Positions 1-6,097 of a stretch of DNA of 8,732 nucleotides are shown here, piece by piece (the stretch's first letter is position 1; every line of letters begins with the position of its first letter). The DNA is from an uncultured Alcaligenaceae bacterium (lineage in GTDB: Bacteria; Pseudomonadota; Gammaproteobacteria; Burkholderiales; Burkholderiaceae_B). The stretch covers positions 1 to 8,732 of the forward strand of contig CALCPT010000615.1 in assembly GCA_937897265.1 (NCBI GenBank). Reading direction: 5' to 3'. The notes under the pieces were generated by a model. That model was given only the letters and a program-made list of their open reading frames with translations. It made no database searches and had not been told where the DNA came from. The position numbers were made by a program, and so were the translations under genes.

Positions 1-468
1 GAGGAAATGGGAAAAGGGACCCTTGGTCCCGTCCTCGGACATGGACTTCAAACCCACAAAGGTCTCGGTCGTCTCTTCCAGTTCAATGTCGGCGCTCTCG
101 CCTTCCATGAAGTCAATCGGCTGGTCCTTCTCTACCAGGGCCTTGGAGCTTCCCTTGGGAGCCTTGCGCTTGCGAGATCCTGCGGCGAACATGTTGTTGC
201 CCAGGAGTTCCTGCGTCAGAAGCACCTTCTCTGCACCCCCAATGATGAAATACCCACCCAGTTCATACTTGCACTCGCCGATCTCGTAGTTGGGAAGCCC
301 GGTCAAGTAGCACTGCTTGGACCGCAGCATAAGCGGGATCTCGCCCACCTCCACGTCGGGAAAGGACTCCACTTGCGTGCTTCCGTCTGCGAAGGTATAC
401 TCTATGTCGATCGTCGCGATCAACGTGAGTGCATAGGTGCGGTTGTCCAGGCGGCAGGCATGTGGTGT
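1..468 (-). CDS. Internal fragment of eukaryotic/giant-virus-type RNA polymerase second-largest subunit (Rpb2-like)
   Basis: The minus strand is open in one frame from about 621 (stop complement at 622-624) to base 1, and 468-1 (156 codons) reads as the protrusion/lobe part of an Rpb2-family subunit. In order it shows TPHACRLDNRTYA (about 430-468, compare Rpb2 P-EARLRNLTY), IPLMLRSK (316-339), GGYFIIGGAEKV (223-258, compare GGYFIINGSEKV), TQELLGNNMF, a Lys-rich then acidic insert (about 70-185), and SEDGTKGPFSHF (4-39). The GGYFII-G-EKV form and the insert are unlike bacterial RpoB, which has GTFIINGTERV. The NNMF and SEDG-type features recall Nucleocytoviricota subunits, but a eukaryotic Pol subunit is not excluded. 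There is no start codon context, and the C-terminal catalytic part lies left of the window. It has no link to its bacterial neighbours and is probably joined artificially. Family is fairly sure; the viral assignment is inference. Confidence 0.8.
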
Positions 469-583
469 CGTGGCGCTATCTCGGCCCGGAACCGACCCGC
501 GTGCTGCGACCGCTGCGCGAGGCGCTGGCGACCGAGCCGTCGGCAGGATGAGGCCGCGAGCGGGTACCCAACCAGTAGCCGCC
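469..583. other. Unassigned G+C-rich linker between the Rpb2-like piece and the tctC-like piece
   Basis: This stretch carries no homology I recognise in any frame. It is far richer in G+C than its flanks: 47 of 60 bases in 481-540, against 25 of 60 in 1561-1620 of the dioxygenase gene. On the plus strand 471-551 reads WRYLGPEPTRVLRPLREALA and a few more codons to a TGA, with codon choices (CTG, GCG, CGC, GAG) typical of a high-G+C bacterium. It could therefore be a third short source fragment. The Rpb2 frame also stays open through it but becomes Ala/Arg/Pro-rich and loses family resemblance. One or more sequence joins probably lie here. Confidence 0.45.
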
Positions 584-823
584 CGCGCCCACCGCGCCGC
601 CAGCGCCGGGCCTGTTTTCGACTACAACAGGCTGCCCCGTTAGTCGGCTGAGTTCGCGGCCAACGACACGTGCCATGGCATCGGTTGGACCGCCTGCCGT
701 AAACGGCACAATCACTTGCATCGTACGCGAAGGAAACTCTTGCGCGTGGGCGGTGAAAGAGAAGGCGTTGATGATCAACCCAAAGGCGATTGTCAGACGA
801 GAGATGAGCAGAGGTGTTTGCAT
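476..823 (-). CDS. Truncated Bug/TctC-type solute-binding protein (N-terminal part only)
   Basis: This is the N-terminus of a Bug-family extracytoplasmic receptor, the periplasmic binding component of tripartite tricarboxylate transporters. These bind small carboxylates and related solutes. The ATG at 823 opens a Sec signal peptide (residues 1-27, likely cleaved after AHA). The family core follows: FPSRTMQVIVPFTAGGPTD, then ARVVGRELSRLTGQPVVVEN, then RPGAGGAVGAG. Similarity stops at about residue 81 (about base 583), where the family expects a VAxAxPDGYTL-type segment. The remaining codons to the TAG at 476-478 are Arg/Ser-rich and unlike Bug proteins. Full-length members are about 320 residues, so about three quarters is missing. 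It lies 43 nt downstream of the dioxygenase gene on the same strand and is probably cotranscribed. No strong Shine-Dalgarno is visible. Truncation by an assembly join is likelier than a natural pseudogene. Confidence 0.82.
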   Translation of the reverse strand: MQTPLLISRLTIAFGLIINAFSFTAHAQEFPSRTMQVIVPFTAGGPTDAMARVVGRELSRLTGQPVVVENRPGAGGAVGAGGYWLGTRSRPHPADGSVASASRSGRSTRVGSGPR

Positions 824-866
824 GATTATTTGAATAAAAATTGATCGTTGGTGGTCAAAAGTTCGT

Positions 867-1790
867 TCAGTTTGCTTCTAAGACACGCCCGCCTAAGCTT
901 GCATTGGTTTGCCGGTAGAGCGTTTCATCGCCCAAGATCTGCGTGCGAATCATTACCCTCGGTTGGTCGGCCCGATAGCCGCCAGTGGCCAAATGAATGC
1001 TCGCACAGTTATCCCACATCAGGGTGTCACCGACTCGCCAGTGGTGGCGATATTCAAATTGTTCTTGCTCTTGATGTGTAAACAAAAAATCCAAAGTGGC
1101 GCGACTATCCGCCTCTGACAGGCCCAGGATTTTGGTTGTTAAGCCGCGGTTCACGTAGATACACTTGCGACCGGTCCAGGGGTGGCGCAGGATTACCGGG
1201 TGAACGACAGGTGGTTTCTCTTTACGTTGTGCGTCGGTAAAAGGTTTGCGCATTGAACCGGGCCGCGCAAGCATATGTGTCCACAGATTTTCAAAATCAT
1301 GCACGGCTTCAAGAGAATCAAGTTTTTCTTTTAAAGTCGAGGGCAGTGCTTCGTAGGCTGCATACATGCTGCGAAACGCCGTATCGCCCAAGGGGCGCCC
1401 GTCCGTAACAGGAACCTGATGCGCATGCAAAATGGTGGCACGCCCTGCAATGCGGTTGTATGACATATCGGTGTGCCACTCTTGCCCTGCGTCTGCTAGT
1501 CCTTGCGGCTTGCCATCCACCAGCACATTCGACAAAGTCATGACTTGTGGGTATTGACTGTTTTGAAAGGCCTTTGAAACATTGATTTCTAAGGGGCCGA
1601 TTTTGGTTGCCCACTTTACCAATTGCTCAGAGTCGTAAGGCTCGCCAGATACGCAGACCACAAGATACCGATTCAAGGCATCACTGATTTCATTGGCGGT
1701 CTGATCGTCAACGCCAGCTCGAATGTCGACGCCTTCGATGCGACAGCCAAAGGGATATTGCGCAGATGGCGTGATTTGCAGGCCCGACAT
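867..1790 (-). CDS. TauD/TfdA-family Fe(II)/2-oxoglutarate-dependent dioxygenase
   Basis: This 307-residue protein has the usual length of the TauD/TfdA family, cytoplasmic enzymes that couple 2-oxoglutarate decarboxylation to hydroxylation of a small substrate, often releasing sulfite, an aldehyde or an acid. The iron triad is complete: His106 and Asp108 in EWHTDMSY, and His266 in WDNCASIHLATGGY. The 2-oxoglutarate-binding Arg is probably Arg282 in RVMIRTQILGDETLYR, which aligns with MHRATILGD in E. coli TauD. The ATG at 1790 is preceded by GGAG six bases upstream, which supports this start. It is the first gene of a leftward unit, with the tctC-like gene 43 nt downstream, and is divergent from the lactonase gene. 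Substrate specificity (taurine, alkyl sulfate, phenoxyacid or other) cannot be read from these motifs, so a tauD name is not justified. Confidence 0.93.
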   Translation of the reverse strand: MSGLQITPSAQYPFGCRIEGVDIRAGVDDQTANEISDALNRYLVVCVSGEPYDSEQLVKWATKIGPLEINVSKAFQNSQYPQVMTLSNVLVDGKPQGLADAGQEWHTDMSYNRIAGRATILHAHQVPVTDGRPLGDTAFRSMYAAYEALPSTLKEKLDSLEAVHDFENLWTHMLARPGSMRKPFTDAQRKEKPPVVHPVILRHPWTGRKCIYVNRGLTTKILGLSEADSRATLDFLFTHQEQEQFEYRHHWRVGDTLMWDNCASIHLATGGYRADQPRVMIRTQILGDETLYRQTNASLGGRVLEAN

Positions 1791-1818
1791 GATGTTCTCC
1801 GATTTTTTGTTGTTTCAC

Positions 1819-1846
1819 AAGTTAGCACAATCACAGTGCGAGTCAA
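1819..1846 (-). promoter_or_regulatory. Possible sigma70-type promoter for the dioxygenase operon
   Basis: On the minus strand TTGACT (1841-1846) is separated by 16 bases from TAACTT (1819-1824), ahead of the dioxygenase start at 1790. The -35 matches consensus in 5 of 6 bases, but the -10 in only 3 of 6. The placement in a 170-bp divergent intergenic region is sensible, but the match is weak. No regulator gene or clear operator is visible in the window. Confidence 0.3.
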
Positions 1847-1855
1847 AAGCCTTGC

Positions 1856-1884
1856 TTGACACTCGTACCCGTCACTAGTAAAAC
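1856..1884 (+). promoter_or_regulatory. Candidate sigma70-type promoter for the lactonase-aldolase operon
   Basis: A perfect -35 hexamer TTGACA (1856-1861) is followed by exactly 17 bases and then TAAAAC (1879-1884), a 4 of 6 match to the -10 consensus. Transcription would start near 1890 and give a leader of about 70 nt before the ATG at 1961. A good ribosome binding site, AAGGGAAGA, lies at about 1949-1957. The site sits only about 10 bases from the weaker minus-strand candidate, so a single regulator could control both directions; this is inference. Confidence 0.5.
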
Positions 1885-1960
1885 AGTAAGTCGCCGGAGA
1901 CAAATAAAGAGGTGCTCAGCGCCTCGGCCTGATATTTAAAAAACCTACAAGGGAAGAACT

Positions 1961-2875
1961 ATGTTTGCAGCCCCCCCCGCGGTAGAAGCGCGTGTTTTCG
2001 CAAAAATTCCAGATAGACTTTCAAAGGTTGGTCAGCGTTCGGCGTTTGCTGATGTGCAGTTTCATGGCGCAGAGACGCCTCATTTCATTGAAGGCCCTTC
2101 GTTTGATCGTCAGGGTAATCTATTTGTCACTGATATCCCTTTTGGGCGCGTTTTTAAAATCACACCCAGTGGCGACATCAGCGTGGTGGTTGAGTATGAC
2201 GGCGAGCCAAACGGGCTGAAATTTCACCGAGATGGTCGCGCGTTTATTACTGATCATAAAAACGGCCTGATGGTATTGGATGTCAATACAGGCAAGATTG
2301 AGCCTTTTTATGACCGCCCGTTGTTAACACGTTTTCGCGGGGTGAACGATTTGTTCTTTGGTGCTCAGGGTGATATTTACTTTACTGATCAAGGGCAGAG
2401 CGGTTTGCAGGATCCCAGTGGTCGACTGTATCGCTTGCGTACAAATGGACAATTGGATTGCATCTTAAATAACATCCCCAGCCCCAATGGCTTGGTGCTC
2501 AATACTGATGAAAATATTGTGATGCTTGCCGTCACTCGCGCGAACTGTGTGTGGCGCGTGCCCCTCATGAAAGACGGTACCACCAGTAAAACGGGCATGG
2601 CGATTCAGATGACAGGGGGCTTTGGCCCTGATGGCATGGCGATTGATGCCGAGAATAATCTGGCAGTGTGTCATGTTGGCCTGGGTGTGGTGTGGCTCTT
2701 TAGCGCCTTGGGTGAGCCGATGCTGCGCATCAACTCGCCGACTGGTAAGTTGGTCACCAACTGCGCCTATGGTGGTAAAGACAACAAACAACTTTTTATT
2801 ACCGAGTCAAAAACTGGCACGATCTTAGTGGCAGATATGCCAGTTCAAGGCCGTACGATGTTTTCGCACATGTAA
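1961..2875 (+). CDS. SMP-30/gluconolactonase/LRE-family lactonase
   Basis: This 304-residue protein matches SMP-30/gluconolactonase six-bladed beta-propellers, metal-dependent enzymes that hydrolyse sugar-acid or other lactones. All four expected metal-site residues are in their motifs: Glu44 (HFIEGPSFD), Asn129 (RGVNDLFF), Asn176 (PSPNGLVL) and Asp224 (GFGPDGMAID). Blade-type repeats such as GNLFVTD, GRAFITD and GDIYFTD recur through the chain. There is no signal peptide, so it is probably cytoplasmic. The ATG at 1961 has a strong AAGGGAAGA site at proper spacing. A run of eight C bases (1971-1978) directly after the start is unusual. The aldolase gene follows after 22 nt, which argues for one operon. 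A lactonase feeding an aldolase fits catabolism of an aldonic or related acid, but the substrate is not determined. Confidence 0.92.
   Translation: MFAAPPAVEARVFAKIPDRLSKVGQRSAFADVQFHGAETPHFIEGPSFDRQGNLFVTDIPFGRVFKITPSGDISVVVEYDGEPNGLKFHRDGRAFITDHKNGLMVLDVNTGKIEPFYDRPLLTRFRGVNDLFFGAQGDIYFTDQGQSGLQDPSGRLYRLRTNGQLDCILNNIPSPNGLVLNTDENIVMLAVTRANCVWRVPLMKDGTTSKTGMAIQMTGGFGPDGMAIDAENNLAVCHVGLGVVWLFSALGEPMLRINSPTGKLVTNCAYGGKDNKQLFITESKTGTILVADMPVQGRTMFSHM
1971..1978 (+). repeat. C8 homopolymer just inside the lactonase gene
   Basis: Eight consecutive C bases cover codons 4-6 of the lactonase gene, 10 bases after its ATG begins. Such tracts can slip during replication and switch a gene off, and they are also common sites of sequencing length error. 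The frame as given is intact. Confidence 0.6.
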
Positions 2876-2897
2876 TCGCAAGTCAATCAAGACGACG

Positions 2898-3668
2898 ATG
2901 CCCAGCTTAAAAGAAAAAATACGTGACAAGCGACCTTTGCTAGGCGGGTTCGTTTTTTCGAGCGACTCGAACATCTCTGAGTTGTATGCCGAGGCCGGCT
3001 ACGATTTTGTGATTATCGACACCGAACATGCGCTCAATGATTTACGTATTGTCCAGACGCACGTGCGTGCCTGCGCAGCCGCTGGGATTCACGCCCTCGT
3101 CAGGCTCGGTGCTGCAAATTACGCAGATGGTTCGCGTTTGTTAGATGCGGGTGTCGAAGGCTTGATGATTCCGCATCTTGGGCATGATGCGCGCGCCAAT
3201 GACGTTGTGCAATCAATGAAATATTGGCCTGAGGGTAGTCGCGCGACCTGTACCGGCGTGCAAATCGCAGGCTACGGACAAAGAAATTTTGCACAGGCCG
3301 CTGCCCAGTCAAATAAAGATGTTGTGTCAGTTGGTTTGGTTGAAGATCAAGCCTGTGTTGAGCGGATCGAACAGGTGCTTGAAGAGAACCCAGTCGATTG
3401 GCTGATGCCGGGTCCTGCGGATTTGGCCTCATCGTACGGGTTGCACGGACAGTTAACGCACCCCACGATTCAAGACGCAGTGAGTCGTATCATCGTTGCT
3501 GCGCAAGCTCGGCAGATTAAAGTTGGGGTGTATATCAACGAGCTCAGTGAAATCGAAGTATGGAAAAATCGTCAAATCGATTTTTTTGTGCATGCCATTG
3601 ATTACAAAATTTTAGGCAAAGCGCTGCGCGCCGCTGCTATGGATTTTCAGCAACGGGTGTTGAGCTAG
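2898..3668 (+). CDS. HpcH/HpaI-family class II aldolase
   Basis: This 256-residue protein has the full length of the HpcH/HpaI family, metal-dependent aldolases that cleave 2-keto-3-deoxy or 4-hydroxy-2-oxo acids, typically to pyruvate or a related 2-oxo acid plus an aldehyde. Key residues line up with E. coli HpcH: His44 and the acidic residues in DTEH (41-44), Arg69 in LVRLGAAN, metal ligands Glu149 (GLVEDQ) and Asp175 (GPADLASSYG), and the GVEGLMIPHL strand (85-94). It is a soluble cytoplasmic enzyme. The ATG at 2898 follows the lactonase stop by 22 nt with only a weak purine stretch upstream. Its place behind a lactonase suggests it cleaves the opened, dehydrated or hydroxylated acid; this is inference. 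Citrate-lyase beta-like or 2-dehydro-3-deoxyglucarate aldolase activity are alternatives within the same fold. Confidence 0.92.
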   Translation: MPSLKEKIRDKRPLLGGFVFSSDSNISELYAEAGYDFVIIDTEHALNDLRIVQTHVRACAAAGIHALVRLGAANYADGSRLLDAGVEGLMIPHLGHDARANDVVQSMKYWPEGSRATCTGVQIAGYGQRNFAQAAAQSNKDVVSVGLVEDQACVERIEQVLEENPVDWLMPGPADLASSYGLHGQLTHPTIQDAVSRIIVAAQARQIKVGVYINELSEIEVWKNRQIDFFVHAIDYKILGKALRAAAMDFQQRVLS

Positions 3669-3792
3669 CCGGGCTGACCGAGCTAACCGAAACGAGCGAC
3701 GCTTTTCAGAGGCGTACAAGGCTCATCAGGCTCAAGCGGCGCGGCGCTCAACATGTTGAAGATCGAACATCATTTTTAGAGAGAGTATTGGT

Positions 3793-4596
3793 ATGCAATA
3801 TAAAGAAGGCTTTGTCGATTCGTTGTATTACAACGTTTTAGATATGACCCCTGAGTGGGTCGAACAACCCGAAACGATTCTTTTTCACCATGGTGTTGGC
3901 GCCAATACCGAAATTTGGGCCGAGTGGCTGCCGGTGCTCGGGTTGAATTATCGAATCGCGCGTTTTGATATGCGCGGTTTTGGTCGGTCCATCGCCAAAC
4001 CTGCTGGCAATCTCACGTTTGATCAGTTGATCAAAGATATCTCGCTGATCGCTGATACGGTTGGTGTTGAGCGATTTCACTTAGTGGGCGAATCAATCGG
4101 GGGCACCGCTGCGCTAGCCTATGCGCTGCAGCATCCTGAGCGCTTGCGTTCGTTGACACTCACCAACACGGCGTTTCGCGGTGGGGTGATTCAAAACGTT
4201 GTTGAATGGGATACTTTGCTCAAAGAGCAAGGGGGACCAGCATGGTCAAAACGCTTGATGCCTCGACGGTTTCATGACGACGCTAAGATGTCACCCGCAA
4301 AGCGTGCGTGGTACGAGAAGCAACAAGGTGATCATCCCATTGAGTCGATTATCGTAGCGCGCGACATTTTGGTGGGTGCGGATCTTGGTCCCAGATTGGG
4401 CGAAGTCAAGATGCCTGTGTTGCTGTTGCACGCCGACGGCAGCCCGTTTATTGCTGTCGATCAAATGGCTGAAATGCACAGCAAGTTACCAAATTCTGAG
4501 TTTCACGTGTTTAACCATGCTCGCCATGGGCTTCCGTTTTCGCACGCTAAAGAATGCGCGCAGGTCATGCTTGAGTGTCTTGAACGTCGAGCCTAA
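3793..4596 (+). CDS. Alpha/beta-fold hydrolase (3-oxoadipate enol-lactonase-like)
   Basis: This 267-residue soluble alpha/beta hydrolase has the oxyanion-hole motif HHGVG (32-36), the RFDMRGFGRS segment (57-66), and the nucleophile elbow GESIGG with Ser101. Asp215 (LLHADGSPF) and His245 (ARHGLPFSH) are the likely remaining triad members. Family members of this type hydrolyse esters, enol-lactones or C-C bonds, and the closest familiar pattern is 3-oxoadipate enol-lactonase (PcaD-like). It lies 124 nt after the aldolase on the same strand, a longer gap than elsewhere in the operon. I saw no convincing promoter or terminator in that gap. The start at 3793 has a purine-rich AGAGAGAG about 7-9 nt upstream. 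It most likely acts in the same catabolic route. The exact reaction cannot be assigned. Confidence 0.88.
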   Translation: MQYKEGFVDSLYYNVLDMTPEWVEQPETILFHHGVGANTEIWAEWLPVLGLNYRIARFDMRGFGRSIAKPAGNLTFDQLIKDISLIADTVGVERFHLVGESIGGTAALAYALQHPERLRSLTLTNTAFRGGVIQNVVEWDTLLKEQGGPAWSKRLMPRRFHDDAKMSPAKRAWYEKQQGDHPIESIIVARDILVGADLGPRLGEVKMPVLLLHADGSPFIAVDQMAEMHSKLPNSEFHVFNHARHGLPFSHAKECAQVMLECLERRA

Positions 4597-4610
4597 CACG
4601 CATAGCTCGT

Positions 4611-4874
4611 TCACAGCCAAGAGGCTTTCCAGTTTGCCGACAGGCTGATGAACGGTGCGTCAATCAAGTCTCTCGTCTCATGCGCTAGGTTGGTCTCCCA
4701 GTTGTGCAGTCTGAATACAGCTTCATCAGCAGAAGGTTGCGGTGTTAAGGGTTCGCTCACCCGCTGTGCTAGCGCTGAGCCAAACGCATTTCCAGTCACC
4801 ACGCTTAAGCTGACAGGTAGCGCACACGACATTGCACCAACGGCGCCACTCGCTAAAAAGTTTCGACGGTTCAT
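4611..4874 (-). CDS. Small Tat-signal protein of unknown function (87 aa)
   Basis: The ATG at 4874 gives an 87-residue protein starting MNRRNFLASG, a twin-arginine signal. A hydrophobic stretch follows to about residue 34, with a likely cleavage after ALA36. The mature part would be only about 51 residues and ends in an aromatic-rich tail, ISLSANWKASWL, with a related-looking LHNWE earlier. AGAGG seven bases before the ATG supports this start. A longer in-frame start at 5018 would overlap the TPR gene and bury the signal, so it is rejected. It is the last gene of the four-gene operon, 14 nt behind the TPR gene, and its stop lies 14 bp from that of the converging hydrolase gene. Tat export suggests folding, cofactor or partner binding before export, perhaps with the operon cytochrome. 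I do not recognise the mature domain. Confidence 0.78.
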   Translation of the reverse strand: MNRRNFLASGAVGAMSCALPVSLSVVTGNAFGSALAQRVSEPLTPQPSADEAVFRLHNWETNLAHETRDLIDAPFISLSANWKASWL

Positions 4875-4888
4875 CTTCAAACCTCTGC

Positions 4889-6097
4889 TCAGGTCGTAGA
4901 AAAAGAAAGTGTAGGGTGTTGCGATGCAGACGTCAGAGTTGCACCCTGCGCTGAGCTCAAAGACGGCTTCCTTGCCGAGTTTACGTTCGAGTGAGCGAAC
5001 GCTGGTAGGTGTCCCCACTGTGTCAAGGCACGGTCAGCCAGCGATTGGGCTAGCGTCTGTTGCCCACAAGCTTGCGCTGCCTCGTGGCTAAGCTCGAAGG
5101 CCCTGAGCGTTGCGCGGTTATCTAAATTCAGCATAGCAAGTTGCAGGGGCTTTTCTGGATTGTCACCCTCTTCGAGATAAAAAGCGACAGCGTGATCGGC
5201 AAACGCGAGTTCGTGACGACTGAGTACATGCTCAAAATTACGAAGCGTACGTGCAAGATGTTGACTAGCCTCGTGTGCCTCGCCTTTTTGCTCGTAAAGT
5301 TGTGCCAAACGCCAAGACACCTCTGGATCTTCGTTGTTTTGAATCGGCAGTAACAAGTCGAGTGCCGTGCCGAGTCGCCCCGCGTCAAGATGCAGTTCAG
5401 CCAGATGTACACGTGCATGTGTATAGAGTGGCATATACGACAGCGCCTGTTCATACCAATACTGCGCTGTTGCCGGCTGTGCTGGCTCAAGCGTTTCGCC
5501 AAACAAAACACCCAGCTGAAAACAAGCCCACGCCAGACTGAACGGCGAGTGTTCACGATCTTCTGTAATCGCACGCAGGTATGACTGTTCGGCCTCTTGA
5601 TACAGACCCATCTCAGCGTACAGGGCACCCAAGGCAACAAGATTTTGCAAGCTAGGGTTTTGTACGCTTAGACGCAGCCTCGTAGCGAAGACGTCTTTCC
5701 AGTTGTGACCGATGGCGTGATCGATTGATAGTTGTTGGCGCAGCAGGCTGTGAGCAGGAGCGCCGAGCTCTTTTGCGCGAACTAAATATTGCGTTGCTTG
5801 ATCAAACTTGTGCACCAACGACGCAATTTGCGCTGCCAGTACATAGGCCTCGCCAGACTCCGAACAGTTTTGCAGTAAGGTCTCAGAGAGCGTCAGTAAA
5901 CGGTCTAACGCGGCAGCATCCCCCAAAAAATGCGAGCGGCGATACTCTTCGTCGATCAGTTGTGCAGCGATGCCCAAGCGGTCTGGGTGAAGCTCGATCG
6001 TCTGCCAGCAGCGATCCAAAATACTCTCGTGATTAATGAGCGCCAACGTGCCGTCGGTGGCAGCAGGTAGGGTAATCGAAGCGTGAGCCGTGTTCAC
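4889..6097 (-). CDS. Tetratricopeptide-repeat (TPR) protein, function unknown
   Basis: This 402-residue helical protein has several TPR-like units at about residues 83-112, 150-183, 186-223, 225-255 and 258-290. The clearest is LVALGALYAEMGLYQEAEQS (153-172). TPRs are protein-binding scaffolds. No signal peptide or membrane segment is visible, so a cytoplasmic adaptor or assembly role is likely. The last 35 or so residues are Ser/Thr/Ala-rich and probably disordered. The start is a GTG at 6097 that overlaps the stop of the DUF4331-SRPBCC gene in a GTGA arrangement, implying translational coupling. The stop is at 4889-4891, 14 nt before the Tat-protein start. Its partners are most plausibly the other operon products; this is inference from context. 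Confidence 0.87.
   Translation of the reverse strand: MNTAHASITLPAATDGTLALINHESILDRCWQTIELHPDRLGIAAQLIDEEYRRSHFLGDAAALDRLLTLSETLLQNCSESGEAYVLAAQIASLVHKFDQATQYLVRAKELGAPAHSLLRQQLSIDHAIGHNWKDVFATRLRLSVQNPSLQNLVALGALYAEMGLYQEAEQSYLRAITEDREHSPFSLAWACFQLGVLFGETLEPAQPATAQYWYEQALSYMPLYTHARVHLAELHLDAGRLGTALDLLLPIQNNEDPEVSWRLAQLYEQKGEAHEASQHLARTLRNFEHVLSRHELAFADHAVAFYLEEGDNPEKPLQLAMLNLDNRATLRAFELSHEAAQACGQQTLAQSLADRALTQWGHLPAFAHSNVNSARKPSLSSAQGATLTSASQHPTLSFSTT

Noticed and set aside
437..643. Plus-strand frame in the G+C-rich linker
   Set aside because: It is Arg/Ala-rich with no motif, and high G+C removes stop codons by chance. It also overlaps the clear tctC-like signal and core on the other strand.
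7..651. Long plus-strand open frame across the left edge
   Set aside because: It is the antisense shadow of the Rpb2-like minus-strand frame and of the G+C-rich linker. Its translation shows no family features, while the opposite strand has ordered Rpb2 motifs.
3669..3792. Possible regulatory structure or promoter between aldolase and hydrolase genes
   Set aside because: Only a 4-bp ACGC/GCGT stem and G+C-rich low-order repetition are visible, with no acceptable -35/-10 pair and no T-run.
4588..4609. Inverted repeat CGAGC/GCTCG spanning the convergent gene ends, as a terminator
   Set aside because: The stem is only five base pairs with a 12-base loop and no T-run on either side, so it is not convincing.
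4611..5018. Longer N-terminus for the small Tat protein (start at 5018)
   Set aside because: It would overlap the TPR gene by over 120 bases and place about 48 non-signal residues before the twin-arginine motif. The ATG at 4874 has a good ribosome binding site.
5128..5640. 170-codon minus-strand frame inside the TPR gene
   Set aside because: It is an out-of-frame shadow: the TPR frame has clear repeat periodicity, while this one is Cys/Arg/His-rich and lacks motifs.
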